This document shows positions 17,084 through 25,834 of a stretch of DNA of 64,000 bases, in pieces. The notes below the pieces were generated by a model. The model worked only from the letters and a program-made list of their open reading frames with translations. It searched no databases and was not told the origin of the DNA. Within the stretch, counting starts at the first letter, position 1, and each line of letters begins with the position of its first letter. Made by a program: the position numbers and the translations under genes. This DNA comes from Telluribacter sp035998675. GTDB lineage: Bacteria; Bacteroidota; Bacteroidia; Cytophagales; Spirosomataceae. The stretch spans positions 1-64,000 of the forward strand of contig NZ_DASYHI010000022.1 of assembly GCF_035998675.1 (NCBI RefSeq), read 5' to 3'.

Positions 17084-17842
17084 ATGCTCACTATCAATGA
17101 TTTGCGAGCCTCCATCGAAGGCAAAGAAATACTTAAGGGTATCAACCTGGAAATAAAACCTGGTGAAGTACATGCTATCATGGGACCGAATGGTTCCGGA
17201 AAAAGTACTTTGGCTTCTGTACTGGCCGGACGTGAAGAATACGAGGTGACGGGCGGATCAGTACAGTTTGAGGGAAAAGACCTACTGGATATGGCACCCG
17301 AAGACCGTGCCGCCGAAGGTATCTTCCTGGCGTTTCAGTACCCGGTTGAAATACCCGGCGTGACGACCATTAACTTCCTGAAGACCGCTGTCAATGAAAT
17401 TCGCAAGCATAAAGGACAAGACCCCCTGGACGCCGCTCAGTTCCTGAAAATGGTTCGTGAAAAGGCCAAGCTGGTTAATATGAATGACTCCCTTTTGAAG
17501 CGATCCCTTAACGAAGGGTTTTCGGGAGGTGAGAAAAAGCGCAATGAAATATTCCAGATGGCTGTACTGGAACCCCGGCTGGCTATTTTGGACGAAACTG
17601 ACTCTGGTCTGGACATTGACGCCCTCCGGATTGTGTCCGAAGGGGTCAATAAGCTCCGCTCTCCCGAGCGCGCCACCATTGTGGTTACTCACTACCAGCG
17701 TTTACTTGACTATATTGTTCCTGACTATGTACATGTACTGTACCAGGGCCGGATTGTAAAGTCAGGGCCGAAAGAGCTGGCGCTGGAACTGGAAGAAAAA
17801 GGCTATGACTGGATCAAGGCCGAAGTAGAACACGCTTTGTAA
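17084..17842 (+). CDS. sufC: Fe-S cluster assembly ATPase SufC
   Basis: 252 residues, the normal length. ABC ATPase motifs are Walker A (GPNGSGKST at about 34-42), Q loop (FLAFQYPVEIPGV), signature (GFSGGEKKRNE) and Walker B with the catalytic Glu replaced in the SufC manner (LAILDETDSGLDIDALRIV), and the H loop (VVTHYQRLL). SufC is cytoplasmic and forms the SufBCD scaffold. Here it opens the operon and sufD follows 40 bases later. The usual upstream partner sufB is not in the window: the gene before it is the divergent arginine deiminase homologue. Confidence 0.98.
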   Translation: MLTINDLRASIEGKEILKGINLEIKPGEVHAIMGPNGSGKSTLASVLAGREEYEVTGGSVQFEGKDLLDMAPEDRAAEGIFLAFQYPVEIPGVTTINFLKTAVNEIRKHKGQDPLDAAQFLKMVREKAKLVNMNDSLLKRSLNEGFSGGEKKRNEIFQMAVLEPRLAILDETDSGLDIDALRIVSEGVNKLRSPERATIVVTHYQRLLDYIVPDYVHVLYQGRIVKSGPKELALELEEKGYDWIKAEVEHAL

Positions 17843-17882
17843 GCGGTGCTACTTTCTGCAAAACATAAAGTTAATTGACGCA

Positions 17883-19202
17883 ATGAGTACAGAAACCATA
17901 GATCTAAAGACCCGCTTAGTTACCGACTTTTACGCCCGTGAAGAGGTAATGAACGGGGAAGCGCAAAGCGATTTCCATCAGACCAAGCGCCGGGCGCTTG
18001 GTATATTTGAGGAAAGAGGCTTTCCTACCCCACGCCATGAAGAGTGGAAGTACAGCAATGTCCGCGACATGATCAGCCACCAGTACCAGTTCAATGGTGA
18101 GCATGCCGTTACCGAAGAAGTAATTGATGCACTGAAAATAGCCAACCTTTCCGGTAATATCATATACATTATCAACGGCCGGTACGAAGCGTCGCTTTCT
18201 ACCCTCGTTTCTCCACCCGACCAGCTTACAATCCAGCCACTTTACGAGGCTATCCGGGAAAATCCTGAACTGGCCACTACCTATTTTGGACAGTTGGCAA
18301 AAAGCGAATCTGATGCTTTCACAGCGCTGAATACCGCTTTTGCGCACGATGGTGTGTTTATTCAGGTACCAGCCGGTAAGGTAGTTGAACAGCCAATTAT
18401 TCTGCGATTTATCTCCGACGCCCGTACCGAAAACGTGGGCTCCAATCCCCGTAACCTTTTTGTAGTAGGCCGCAATGCGCAGGTCAAGATGGCCGAGTCG
18501 TACCGTACCATTGGTTCAGAGCGGTCGTTGACCAATACCGTAACCGAGATCTTCGTAGCCGAAGGGGCCAATGTAGAATATTATAAAGTGCAGAACGAGG
18601 CCGAAAAGGCCTACCACGTTGGTACCACCCACGTAAATATCCGGGATAACAGCCACTTTTATTCGGCTACGGTGACGCTCAACGGAGGTTTTATCCGCAA
18701 CAACCTGACTATTGAGCTGGACGGTCAGCACTGCGAAGCCTTTATGTACGGCCTGTACTTCCCCGACGAAAAACAACACATTGATAACCACACCCTCGCT
18801 GACCACCGTCAGCCCAACTCGTACAGCAGCGAGTTGTACAAAGGCGTACTGCGCGACCGGTCTACGGGTGTTTTCAATGGGAAAATCTTTGTTCGTCAGG
18901 ATGCTCAGAAAACCAACGCCTACCAGTCCTGTAAAAACGTGGTACTCTCACCGGATGCTACCATGAATACCAAACCGCAGCTGGAAATTTATGCCGACGA
19001 CGTAAAGTGCTCACACGGTACTACTACCGGTCAGCTCGACGAAGAGGCTCTTTTCTACATGCGTTCCAGGGGTATTTCCAAAACCGAGGCCATGACGCTG
19101 CTGATGTACGCCTTCTGCGAAGACGTAATAAGTCAGATCAAGATTGATGCTATCCGCGAGCATCTCGAAGGAGTAATTACGGAGAAGCTGGCCAAAAAGT
19201 AA
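17883..19202 (+). CDS. sufD: Fe-S cluster assembly protein SufD
   Basis: 439 residues. The family's C-terminal beta-helix core shows VEYYKVQNE, HVNIRDNSHFYSATVTLNGGFIRNN, HIDNHTLADHRQPNSYSSELYKGVL, FNGKIFVRQDAQKTNAYQSCKN and CSHGTTTGQLDEEALFYMRSRG. The N-terminal helical part contains TPRHEEWKYSNV. This combination marks it as SufD rather than SufB, because it is shorter and lacks the SufB N-terminal extension. It forms the SufBC2D scaffold on which Fe-S clusters are built. SufB must be supplied from elsewhere in the genome. Confidence 0.96.
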   Translation: MSTETIDLKTRLVTDFYAREEVMNGEAQSDFHQTKRRALGIFEERGFPTPRHEEWKYSNVRDMISHQYQFNGEHAVTEEVIDALKIANLSGNIIYIINGRYEASLSTLVSPPDQLTIQPLYEAIRENPELATTYFGQLAKSESDAFTALNTAFAHDGVFIQVPAGKVVEQPIILRFISDARTENVGSNPRNLFVVGRNAQVKMAESYRTIGSERSLTNTVTEIFVAEGANVEYYKVQNEAEKAYHVGTTHVNIRDNSHFYSATVTLNGGFIRNNLTIELDGQHCEAFMYGLYFPDEKQHIDNHTLADHRQPNSYSSELYKGVLRDRSTGVFNGKIFVRQDAQKTNAYQSCKNVVLSPDATMNTKPQLEIYADDVKCSHGTTTGQLDEEALFYMRSRGISKTEAMTLLMYAFCEDVISQIKIDAIREHLEGVITEKLAKK

Positions 19203-19205
19203 ACC

Positions 19206-19238
19206 GGTACCTGTCGGGCATGCGCTTTGACAGGTACC
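19206..19238. repeat. Inverted repeat between sufD and sufS
   Basis: GGTACCTGTC (19206-19215) and GACAGGTACC (19229-19238) are perfect complements around a 13-base loop in the short sufD-sufS gap. Both arms carry the KpnI-type RGTACY motif that is abundant here. There is no T tract, so it may tune mRNA processing or expression balance inside the operon. Confidence 0.6.
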
Positions 19239-19297
19239 TGATATATTACCCGACCTGTACGTATGGTTGGGTATTTCTTTATAAATCCGAGCAAAAG

Positions 19298-20524
19298 ATG
19301 CATACAGATCTTAATATAGAGAGCATACGCAACGATTTTCCGATCCTCAATGAAGAAGTAAACGGGAAATCGCTGGTATATTTTGACAATGCGGCTACTA
19401 CCCAGAAACCGCGTGCAGTACTTGATGCCATCTCGGGCTACTACGAGCATTCAAATGCCAACATTCACCGGGGTATTCACCACCTGGCCGAAAAAGCCAC
19501 CGCTTCTTTTGAAGCCTCCCGTCGCCGCATTCAGGAGTTTCTGAATGCCCGCGAGCACGAGGAAATTATTTTTACCTACGGTACTACTGATGGCATCAAC
19601 CTCGTCGCCCAGGCCTACGGCCGCGCCTTTCTGAAAGAAGGAGATGAGATCATAATAAGTACCATGGAGCACCACTCCAACATAGTACCCTGGCAGATGC
19701 TGTGTGAGGAGAAAAGCTGCGTACTAAAAGTGGTCCCCATCAGTGACGCGGGAGAACTGCTCATGGACGAGTACGAAAAAATGCTTTCTGAACGCACAAA
19801 ATTCGTATCCATAGTTCATGTTTCCAACGCCCTGGGTACCATTAACCCGGTTGCTGAGATTATCGAAAAAGCCCATAAGGTAGGGGCCAAAGTCCTGATC
19901 GACGGGGCTCAGGCCAGTTCCCACATTACCGTCGACGTACAGGCGCTGGATTGTGATTTTTACGCTTTTTCGCTTCATAAGCTCTACGGCCCTACCGGCA
20001 TGGGAGTATTGTATGGCAAAAGGGAACTGCTGGATGCCATGCCTCCATACCGGGGTGGCGGGGAGATGATCAAGGAAGTAACTTTTGAGAAAACGACCTA
20101 CAACGAGCTACCTTATAAGTTTGAGGCGGGTACGCCCAATATTGCCGATGTAGTTGCCGCAAAAAATGCACTTGACTACGTAGCCGGACTGGGCAAGGAT
20201 GCCATCGGTACCTACGAGCACGACCTGCTCCTGTATGGTACCGAAGCCATGCAAAGCATTGAGGGTTTACGTATTGTAGGTACTGCGAAAGAGAAAATTG
20301 GAGTAATTTCGTTCCTGATGGAGGGTATACACCACCAGGACATTGGCGTACTGCTGGACCAGCAGGGCATAGCCATCCGGACCGGACACCATTGTACTCA
20401 ACCCATGATGCGCCGATTTGGTATTCCCGGAACCTCAAGGGCCTCTTTTGCCGTTTATAATACGACCGAAGAAATAGACCGCCTGGTGCAGGGTTTGCAT
20501 AAGGTAAAGAAAATGTTAGGTTAA
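19298..20524 (+). CDS. sufS: Cysteine desulfurase SufS
   Basis: 408 residues from ATG 19298 (MHTDLNIESIRNDFPILN), the usual SufS start; an in-frame ATG at 19220 would add 26 atypical residues across the sufD-sufS hairpin. This is a class V PLP enzyme: YFDNAATTQKP, ANIHRGIHHLAEKAT, STMEHHSNIVPWQ, VLIDGAQASSHI, the PLP lysine in DFYAFSLHKLYGPTGMGVLYG, GGGEMI, FEAGTPNIA, and the reactive Cys loop RTGHHCTQPMMRRF. It takes sulfur from cysteine and passes it to SufE, encoded next with a TAATG stop-start overlap. Confidence 0.97.
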   Translation: MHTDLNIESIRNDFPILNEEVNGKSLVYFDNAATTQKPRAVLDAISGYYEHSNANIHRGIHHLAEKATASFEASRRRIQEFLNAREHEEIIFTYGTTDGINLVAQAYGRAFLKEGDEIIISTMEHHSNIVPWQMLCEEKSCVLKVVPISDAGELLMDEYEKMLSERTKFVSIVHVSNALGTINPVAEIIEKAHKVGAKVLIDGAQASSHITVDVQALDCDFYAFSLHKLYGPTGMGVLYGKRELLDAMPPYRGGGEMIKEVTFEKTTYNELPYKFEAGTPNIADVVAAKNALDYVAGLGKDAIGTYEHDLLLYGTEAMQSIEGLRIVGTAKEKIGVISFLMEGIHHQDIGVLLDQQGIAIRTGHHCTQPMMRRFGIPGTSRASFAVYNTTEEIDRLVQGLHKVKKMLG

Positions 20525-20955
20525 TGAGCACAGAAATAAAAGAAATCCAGGAAGAACTCATCGACGACTTTGAGCTTTTTGATGACTGGGAAAGCAAATA
20601 CGAGTACATTATTGATCTCGGAAAGCAGCTACCCCCGCTCAACGAGCAGTACAAGACCGAAGAAAATATCATCAAGGGCTGTCAGTCGAGGGTATGGCTC
20701 CATGCCCACATGGAGGGTGATAAATTGAAGTTTGATGCCGATAGTGATGCTATCATTGTACGGGGGCTGGTGAGCATGCTGGTGAAGGTACTTTCGGGAC
20801 ATACCCCGGAGACCATCGCCAAAACAGACCTGTACTTTATGGAGCGGATAGGCCTGCATCAGCACCTGGCCCAGACCCGTTCCAATGGACTGGCCTCCAT
20901 GGTGAAGCAGATGAAGAACTACGCCGTTGCCTACCAGGCTGTAAATAAAGAATAA
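20524..20955 (+). CDS. sufE: Sulfur acceptor protein SufE
   Basis: 143 residues. The SufE fold shows DFELFDDWESKYEYIIDLGKQLPPL, EENIIKGCQSRVWLHAHM with the persulfide-accepting Cys in KGCQS, IIVRGLVSMLVKVLSGHTPE and a C-terminal RSNGLASMVKQMKNYA helix. The start codon overlaps the sufS stop by one base, consistent with tight coupling of the two partners. It accepts persulfide from SufS and delivers it to the SufBCD scaffold. Confidence 0.96.
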   Translation: MSTEIKEIQEELIDDFELFDDWESKYEYIIDLGKQLPPLNEQYKTEENIIKGCQSRVWLHAHMEGDKLKFDADSDAIIVRGLVSMLVKVLSGHTPETIAKTDLYFMERIGLHQHLAQTRSNGLASMVKQMKNYAVAYQAVNKE

Positions 20956-20995
20956 GACCCCGATTGCCGCATTAATCCCAAATAGTACTACTACC

Positions 20996-21307
20996 ATGAC
21001 CGAAGCTGAATTAAGAGAAGAAGTTGTCAAAGCCATCAAGCGAGTATACGACCCGGAAATCCCGGTCGACGTGTACGAACTGGGATTGATTTACGATTTG
21101 AAAGTATTTCCCGTTAATAATGTATACGTGCTGATGACCCTTACTTCCCCCTCCTGCCCTTCGGCCGGTACCATTCCTGCCGAAATTGAGCAGCGGATCA
21201 GGGAGGTTGAAGGGGTAAGCGACGTGAGCGTGGAACTGACTTTTGATCCCCCCTACACCACCGAGATGATGTCGGAGGAGGCCAAGCTGGAGCTTGGATT
21301 TATGTAA
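20996..21307 (+). CDS. sufT: SUF system protein SufT (MIP18/DUF59 family)
   Basis: 103 residues, a single MIP18-type domain: LREEVVKAIKRVYDPEIPVDVYELGLIYDL at the N-terminus, VYVLMTLTSPSCPSAGTIPAEIEQRI with the conserved Cys in PSCPSAG, and VELTFDPPYTTEMMS. Such proteins aid Fe-S maturation of specific targets and are routinely encoded in SUF operons. The 40-base gap after sufE supports co-transcription. Confidence 0.93.
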   Translation: MTEAELREEVVKAIKRVYDPEIPVDVYELGLIYDLKVFPVNNVYVLMTLTSPSCPSAGTIPAEIEQRIREVEGVSDVSVELTFDPPYTTEMMSEEAKLELGFM

Positions 21308-21354
21308 AATATAATTGCCGAATTTTAACTCAGAACTAATAAACCAATATTACT

Positions 21355-21783
21355 ATGTACCCCCCACAATTAGTTGCTCCCATGAAGGCTGATCTGACTA
21401 ACGTCGGATTTCAGGAATTGCTGACCGCCCAGGATGTAGATAACTACATGCAAAATGCCCAGGGCACTACGCTGGTGATGATCAATTCGGTATGTGGTTG
21501 CGCCGCTGGTGCTGCCCGTCCGGGTGTGAAAGCTGCCCTGCAGCGCAGCGAAGTGAAGCCTGACAAGCTGGTGACCGTATTTGCCGGTGTTGACCGCGAC
21601 GCTACCGAAAAGATGCGTGAGTATACGCTTCCCTATCCGCCTTCGTCACCCGCTATTGCTATTTTTAAGGACGACGAGCTGGTACACTTTATCGAGCGCC
21701 ACCATATCGAGGGTCGTTCGGCCGAAATGATTGCTCAGCATCTGCAAATGGCGTTTGAGGAATTTTGTGGTGAGAACGCCTGA
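21355..21783 (+). CDS. BrxA/BrxB family bacilliredoxin
   Basis: 142 residues with a thioredoxin-like fold. The active site is SVCGCAAGAARPG, the CGC motif of the YphP/YqiW (BrxA/BrxB) family. FAGVDRDATEKMREY, PPSSPAIAIFKDDELVHFIERHHIEGRSAEMIAQHL and FEEFC complete the family pattern. These proteins remove bacillithiol from oxidised cysteines. Placement as the last gene of the SUF operon fits a role in protecting or recycling thiols in cluster assembly. A hairpin terminator follows 20 bases later, fixing the end of the operon. Confidence 0.93.
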   Translation: MYPPQLVAPMKADLTNVGFQELLTAQDVDNYMQNAQGTTLVMINSVCGCAAGAARPGVKAALQRSEVKPDKLVTVFAGVDRDATEKMREYTLPYPPSSPAIAIFKDDELVHFIERHHIEGRSAEMIAQHLQMAFEEFCGENA

Positions 21784-21803
21784 TAAGACCTGAATAACCT
21801 TAC

Positions 21804-21843
21804 AAAAATCCCCGCTGATCAAACTGGTCAGCGGGGATTTTTT
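21804..21843 (+). terminator. Terminator of the suf operon
   Basis: AAAAATCCCCGCTGA pairs with TCAGCGGGGATTTTT around a nine-base loop, with a run of T residues after it. It closes the sufC-to-bacilliredoxin operon. Confidence 0.93.
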
Positions 21844-21896
21844 GTTAAACTATCCTGTCCCAATTGACGTTGTGATAGGTACAAATCCTTACTACT

Positions 21897-23000
21897 ATGC
21901 TTGGACATCGTTTTTCTCAATATATCCCGCAGGAACAAGGCGGAAACAGTAAGTTTGACCAGCTCCTTAACATATTTCAGCAGCTACTCCTGATGACCTC
22001 CGGCGACGTTTCGCAGGCCATGTCGTGGCTTAGTGAACTGGACCGGCAGTACGGGCTGACCAGCGACCAGTACGGTATCGGCGACTTTTTTGAAGACCTC
22101 AAGAAAAAAGGGTACATAACCGAAGAAAACGAGGAAGGCAAACTGGTTATGACACCCAAGAGTGAGCAGAATATTCGCCGGAGCGCCCTGGAAGAAATAT
22201 TTGGCAAACTGAAACGATCCAAGTCGGGTGGTAACCACCACACGCCTTACTCCGGTACGGGCGACGAACTGAGCAGCGATATCAGACCCTACCAGTTTGG
22301 CGATACGCTGGAGCAGATTTCCATGACCGAGTCCATCAAGAACGCTCAGGTCAACCACGGTATCAGTGATTTTATGCTGATGGAAAATGACCTGGAAGTG
22401 GTCGAAAAAGAGCAGAAAACAACTACCTCCACCGTCATGATGATTGACATCAGCCACTCCATGATTCTGTACGGCGAAGACCGCATTACCCCCGCCAAAA
22501 AAGTTGCCCTGGCCCTGGCCGAACTCATTCGTACCAAGTACCCTAAGGATTCTCTGGACATTATAGTTTTTGGAAACGATGCCTGGCAGATCCAGATTAA
22601 AGACCTGCCTTACCTGGAAGTGGGCCCCTACCATACCAATACTGTGGCCGGTCTGGAACTGGCCATGGACCTGCTGCGTCGGCGCAAAACCCGGAACAAG
22701 CAGATATTTATGATAACAGACGGAAAGCCAACCTGCCTCAAAGAAGGTATCCGGTACTATAAAAACAGCTTCGGGCTGGACCGCAAAATTATCAGCAAAA
22801 CGCTTACCCTGGCCGCCCAGTGCCGCCGACTGGATATTCCCGTAACTACCTTTATGATTGCCTCTGACCCTTACCTGAAGCAGTTTGTGCAGGACTTTAC
22901 CAAGGTTAACAACGGCCGTGCCTACTACAGTAATCTACAGGGATTGGGAGGTTTTGTACTGGAAGACTTCCAGCGTAACCGCCGCAAGAACATGAAGTAG
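21897..23000 (+). CDS. VWA domain protein, probable partner of a ChlI-like AAA+ ATPase
   Basis: 367 residues. The N-terminal 170 residues are helical (FDQLLNIFQQLLLMTSGD, YGIGDFFEDLKKKGY), and the von Willebrand A domain starts with the MIDAS motif DISHS at 184-188 (VMMIDISHSMILYGED). It continues with DSLDIIVFGNDAW, HTNTVAGLELAMDLLRRRK and FMITDGKPTC, completing the metal site. The protein has no signal peptide. Members of this subfamily are usually encoded beside a magnesium-chelatase-subunit-I-like AAA+ ATPase. In this window that ATPase is at 41068-42633, 18 kb away, so the pair seems to have been separated. Its cellular target is unknown. Confidence 0.88.
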   Translation: MLGHRFSQYIPQEQGGNSKFDQLLNIFQQLLLMTSGDVSQAMSWLSELDRQYGLTSDQYGIGDFFEDLKKKGYITEENEEGKLVMTPKSEQNIRRSALEEIFGKLKRSKSGGNHHTPYSGTGDELSSDIRPYQFGDTLEQISMTESIKNAQVNHGISDFMLMENDLEVVEKEQKTTTSTVMMIDISHSMILYGEDRITPAKKVALALAELIRTKYPKDSLDIIVFGNDAWQIQIKDLPYLEVGPYHTNTVAGLELAMDLLRRRKTRNKQIFMITDGKPTCLKEGIRYYKNSFGLDRKIISKTLTLAAQCRRLDIPVTTFMIASDPYLKQFVQDFTKVNNGRAYYSNLQGLGGFVLEDFQRNRRKNMK

Positions 23001-23003
23001 CCC

Positions 23004-24329
23004 TCAATACTGCTCCTTAAGGACTAGGTAAGTATCGTTACTGTCATCCAACCGGGGCCTGACAAACATTTCGTCTATTTTATAGGAGTGATTTTTGCTG
23101 ATTAAATCTAATAACTGGTCATAGAATGCCTGTAGTACCTTACGATGTACCTGCCGCTCAGCATCGAAGTAGGCCAGGGTTTTTATCGCCTGAACCAGGC
23201 TCATCAGGATCATGATGTCGTTGCTTCCGTAAATTTTGATGGGTTCAAAAGATTTGTAGAGCAACGACTGAAAAGAAGAAACCTTCCATTTGAGACTAGG
23301 CGAACCGTTTTCTGCACACGCCTGACCCACATCATCCCACTGCATACGAAGGTGAAAAAGGTCCGTCAGGTAATGAATACAAATCCGGGCCGTGCCCGGA
23401 TCATTGATACCAGGGCTAAGTGCTTTCACGCCAATCTCCATGAGCTGGGTAAAGCCATAGGTATAGTTTTCTTCGATGTTCTCGCCGTGGTAGAAGTGTA
23501 AAAAACTTAGTAGCTCTTCCTCCGACTCCCGCGAAATTTTATTCTTCTCCCCGTAGATTTCAACAACCGGAACCCCAATGGGTACAAAATCGCCTACTTC
23601 TATCACTAGTCGAATTCTAAGATTTTCTTTTTGGGCCAGGTTCAATAGGCCCTTTCTTTGAAATCGTTGCAAATAGCCTGATTGCCGGGATAGTATTATC
23701 TGGCCTTCCCCCTCTTGGGGCCAGTCTTCCGGATGGCCTGCCTCTTTACGGTTTTCATCAATAAACTTCTGAAGGTGATGCCGCGTTTTTTTATACAACC
23801 TGATTATTACTTCGCTGGCTTGTATTGCCAATGAAACGTTATGGATAAAAACCACAAACAATACCAGACACAACAACCCAAACAAGATACTGATTAGGAC
23901 TTCGGCACTTAGCAGATGTATGTCTCCTTCCTCGCTGAAATTACCCAGACATACCAGGCAAAAAAGTATGCTGCCTAAGTAGTTGCCCAATACTACCTGA
24001 TGACTTTTTTCACTGACAAGCCCCCTGAGTATCTTGGGCGAAAAACTACTCGATGCCTGGGAAAGTACTACCATTACCATGGAGAAGCTGAGTACCATAA
24101 GCGATATAATACTGCCAATGAGGGTAGTAAGGATAGCGGTAGGGGTATCAAGGCTTTCAAAAGACAGCCAGGGCCGGTTAGCCAGCCACTCCGAAATCGC
24201 CGAATGTCTCGAATTAACAAGTACAAACGCAAGTACTAAGTAAGCCAGGCTGATCATGGCCGGATAAAGCCCGATGCTTGAACTTATATCGCTTTTTATT
24301 TTATTAAATCTTTCTCTGTTTTTCTTCAT
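23004..24329 (-). CDS. DUF2254 membrane protein
   Basis: 441 residues. Four membrane segments in the N-terminal half (PAMISLAYLVLAFVLV; ILTTLIGSIISLMVLSFSMVMVVLS; VLGNYLGSILFCLVCLG; LISILFGLLCLVLFVVFIHN) are followed by a soluble half. The family landmarks are SSSFSPKILRGLVSEKSHQVVLGNYLG and FTQLMEIGVKALSPGINDPGTARICI, both typical of DUF2254. Function is unknown. The gene converges with the VWA gene with only three bases between their stops, and has no operon partner downstream. Confidence 0.9.
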   Translation of the reverse strand: MKKNRERFNKIKSDISSSIGLYPAMISLAYLVLAFVLVNSRHSAISEWLANRPWLSFESLDTPTAILTTLIGSIISLMVLSFSMVMVVLSQASSSFSPKILRGLVSEKSHQVVLGNYLGSILFCLVCLGNFSEEGDIHLLSAEVLISILFGLLCLVLFVVFIHNVSLAIQASEVIIRLYKKTRHHLQKFIDENRKEAGHPEDWPQEGEGQIILSRQSGYLQRFQRKGLLNLAQKENLRIRLVIEVGDFVPIGVPVVEIYGEKNKISRESEEELLSFLHFYHGENIEENYTYGFTQLMEIGVKALSPGINDPGTARICIHYLTDLFHLRMQWDDVGQACAENGSPSLKWKVSSFQSLLYKSFEPIKIYGSNDIMILMSLVQAIKTLAYFDAERQVHRKVLQAFYDQLLDLISKNHSYKIDEMFVRPRLDDSNDTYLVLKEQY

Positions 24330-24388
24330 CCAAAGAAGTGGCTAACTAGTTGGAACTACAATCAAAATACTACCTGATAATAAAAAAC

Positions 24389-24413
24389 AGCCGGAACAAA
24401 TGGTGCTCCGGCT
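24389..24413 (-). terminator. Terminator after the BON-LysM gene
   Basis: AGCCGGA (24389-24395) pairs with TCCGGCT (24407-24413). On the minus strand the hairpin runs straight into TTTTTTATT. It separates the LysM gene from the DUF2254 gene downstream. Confidence 0.85.
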
Positions 24414-24441
24414 ATATTACTCATCAATCTATATTTTATTA

Positions 24442-24909
24442 TTAAAGGGATGGTATCCGCAGTACCTGCCCTGGATATATTTCATCCGGATCCTTGAGCA
24501 TAGGCTTATTGGCCTCAAATATGGCCGGGTACTTCATCATATCGCCGTAGTACTGCTTAGCAATTTTGGACAATGAATCCCCTTTTTCTACGGTATGAAA
24601 CTTCGATTGTTCCTTGGGTTCTACTATATTCATCCGGTTGTCGACCGTGGCCACCCCCTCCACATTACCTACGGCCAGGGCTATTTTCTCCATTTCTTCT
24701 TGCCTGGCAACTTCCCCTTCCAGAACTACGGTATCACCTGAGGTCTTTACAACCAGCTTGTTGTAGGTCAAGCCCAGCTGTTTCACATAATTAAGTAGTT
24801 CACTTGCCCGCAATGGCTCCGCCTCTTTGGCTTTTTCGGGCGTTGGTGCGACCGGTTCGGTTTTGAATACTTTTTTTCCTCCTCCTTTTAAAAATGAAAA
24901 TAGTCCCAT
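24442..24909 (-). CDS. kbp: BON-LysM protein, Kbp/YgaU-like potassium-binding protein
   Basis: 155 residues from ATG 24909 (MGLFSFLKGGGKK), which matches the conserved start of Kbp; a TTG at 24948 would add 13 poor residues. A BON domain (about 35-95: LNYVKQLGLTYNKLVVKTSGDTV, then LAVGNVEGVATVDNRM) is followed by a LysM domain (about 105-154: FHTVEKGDSLSKIAKQYYGD, ANKPMLKDPDEIYPGQVLRIP). E. coli Kbp has the same two domains and binds potassium in the cytoplasm. No signal peptide is seen here either. The symbol rests on this architecture; a cell-wall role is less likely. Confidence 0.88.
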   Translation of the reverse strand: MGLFSFLKGGGKKVFKTEPVAPTPEKAKEAEPLRASELLNYVKQLGLTYNKLVVKTSGDTVVLEGEVARQEEMEKIALAVGNVEGVATVDNRMNIVEPKEQSKFHTVEKGDSLSKIAKQYYGDMMKYPAIFEANKPMLKDPDEIYPGQVLRIPSL

Positions 24910-25145
24910 GGTAACGGTTTTTTTAGAAATAAGGTACAGAAAGGCCAAAACCTATCAGCAGCCAAAAACTGCTGCCGTAGTAGCTGTAAAAATTCCGTGC
25001 CTGCTGCACCTCTACTACCTGCGTCCGAAAGGAGAGCCTCCGCCAGGAGCAGAACAGGTACCTGCGCCTATGCGAAAGCATGACCAGCAGGTCAGGGGTT
25101 TTTGAAAAAGGGGGACCTTATTGATGCCAATACCGTAGTAAAATA

Positions 25146-25718
25146 TTAGGCAAGTATCTTCCGGTTGCTGACCTTGTAATAAATGACCCCGCCCAGCCCG
25201 ATCAACACCAGGATTATCATGATCGGGAAAAAGCTCCATTTTAGCAGGTTCGCAGTTGCGGCCAGTTGTGCGGCCCCTTCGGCCTGCTCCGGAAAATGGT
25301 TGAGCATTGTTACAATACCAATGTTCTCTAGGAAGTCAGCCAGCATAACAAGGAAAGGCAGCAGGTTAAAGCGTCGCCAGAGGCTCCCCTCCGCAAAAAC
25401 TTTCTTAAAAAAATAGGTAATTAGAAATATCAGCAGAAGTGTGTAAACTATGGGATAAACTCCGTCAGCTACCTGTTCGGTCCACTGGTACACGTCCCTG
25501 CCTTCCGCACCCAGGGAATCGAGGTAGGCGTAGGCTTCTTCCGCCGTAAATCCAAAGCGCAGGTCCAGCGGATTGGCCTGTGTATCGCCTCCCATCCGGG
25601 CTTGCAGGTTCGGAAAAACCAAAACATTAAAGGCTATCTGAAGTGCAAGAAAAAAGAGGACGATCCGGCCGGTTGCCTGCCGGTAAAACCAGCCCGAGAG
25701 TTGTAAAAATGTGCGCAT
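25146..25718 (-). CDS. Conserved integral membrane protein, unknown function
   Basis: 190 residues with four predicted membrane segments: TGRIVLFFLALQIAFNVLVFP, VYPIVYTLLLIFLITYFFKK, LLPFLVMLADFLENIGIVTML and LLKWSFFPIMIILVLIGLGGVIYY. A loop after the first contains GFTAEEAYAYLDSLGAEGR. The LADFLENIG block with charged residues inside the membrane is a likely functional centre. No named family could be assigned. The 236 bases between its stop and the kbp start hold a small CAGCAG/CTGCTG inverted repeat at 24957-24975 and nothing else. Confidence 0.75.
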   Translation of the reverse strand: MRTFLQLSGWFYRQATGRIVLFFLALQIAFNVLVFPNLQARMGGDTQANPLDLRFGFTAEEAYAYLDSLGAEGRDVYQWTEQVADGVYPIVYTLLLIFLITYFFKKVFAEGSLWRRFNLLPFLVMLADFLENIGIVTMLNHFPEQAEGAAQLAATANLLKWSFFPIMIILVLIGLGGVIYYKVSNRKILA

Positions 25719-25834
25719 AAATCTTTGTCAGGATAGAGTTAAAGGAAGGGGGGTAGTTTCAAACAACTTGGTACTTTATTACCAGTACTAAAAGTACGTA
25801 TATAGTTGCGTTTTACAATCAAAGTACTTCATCA

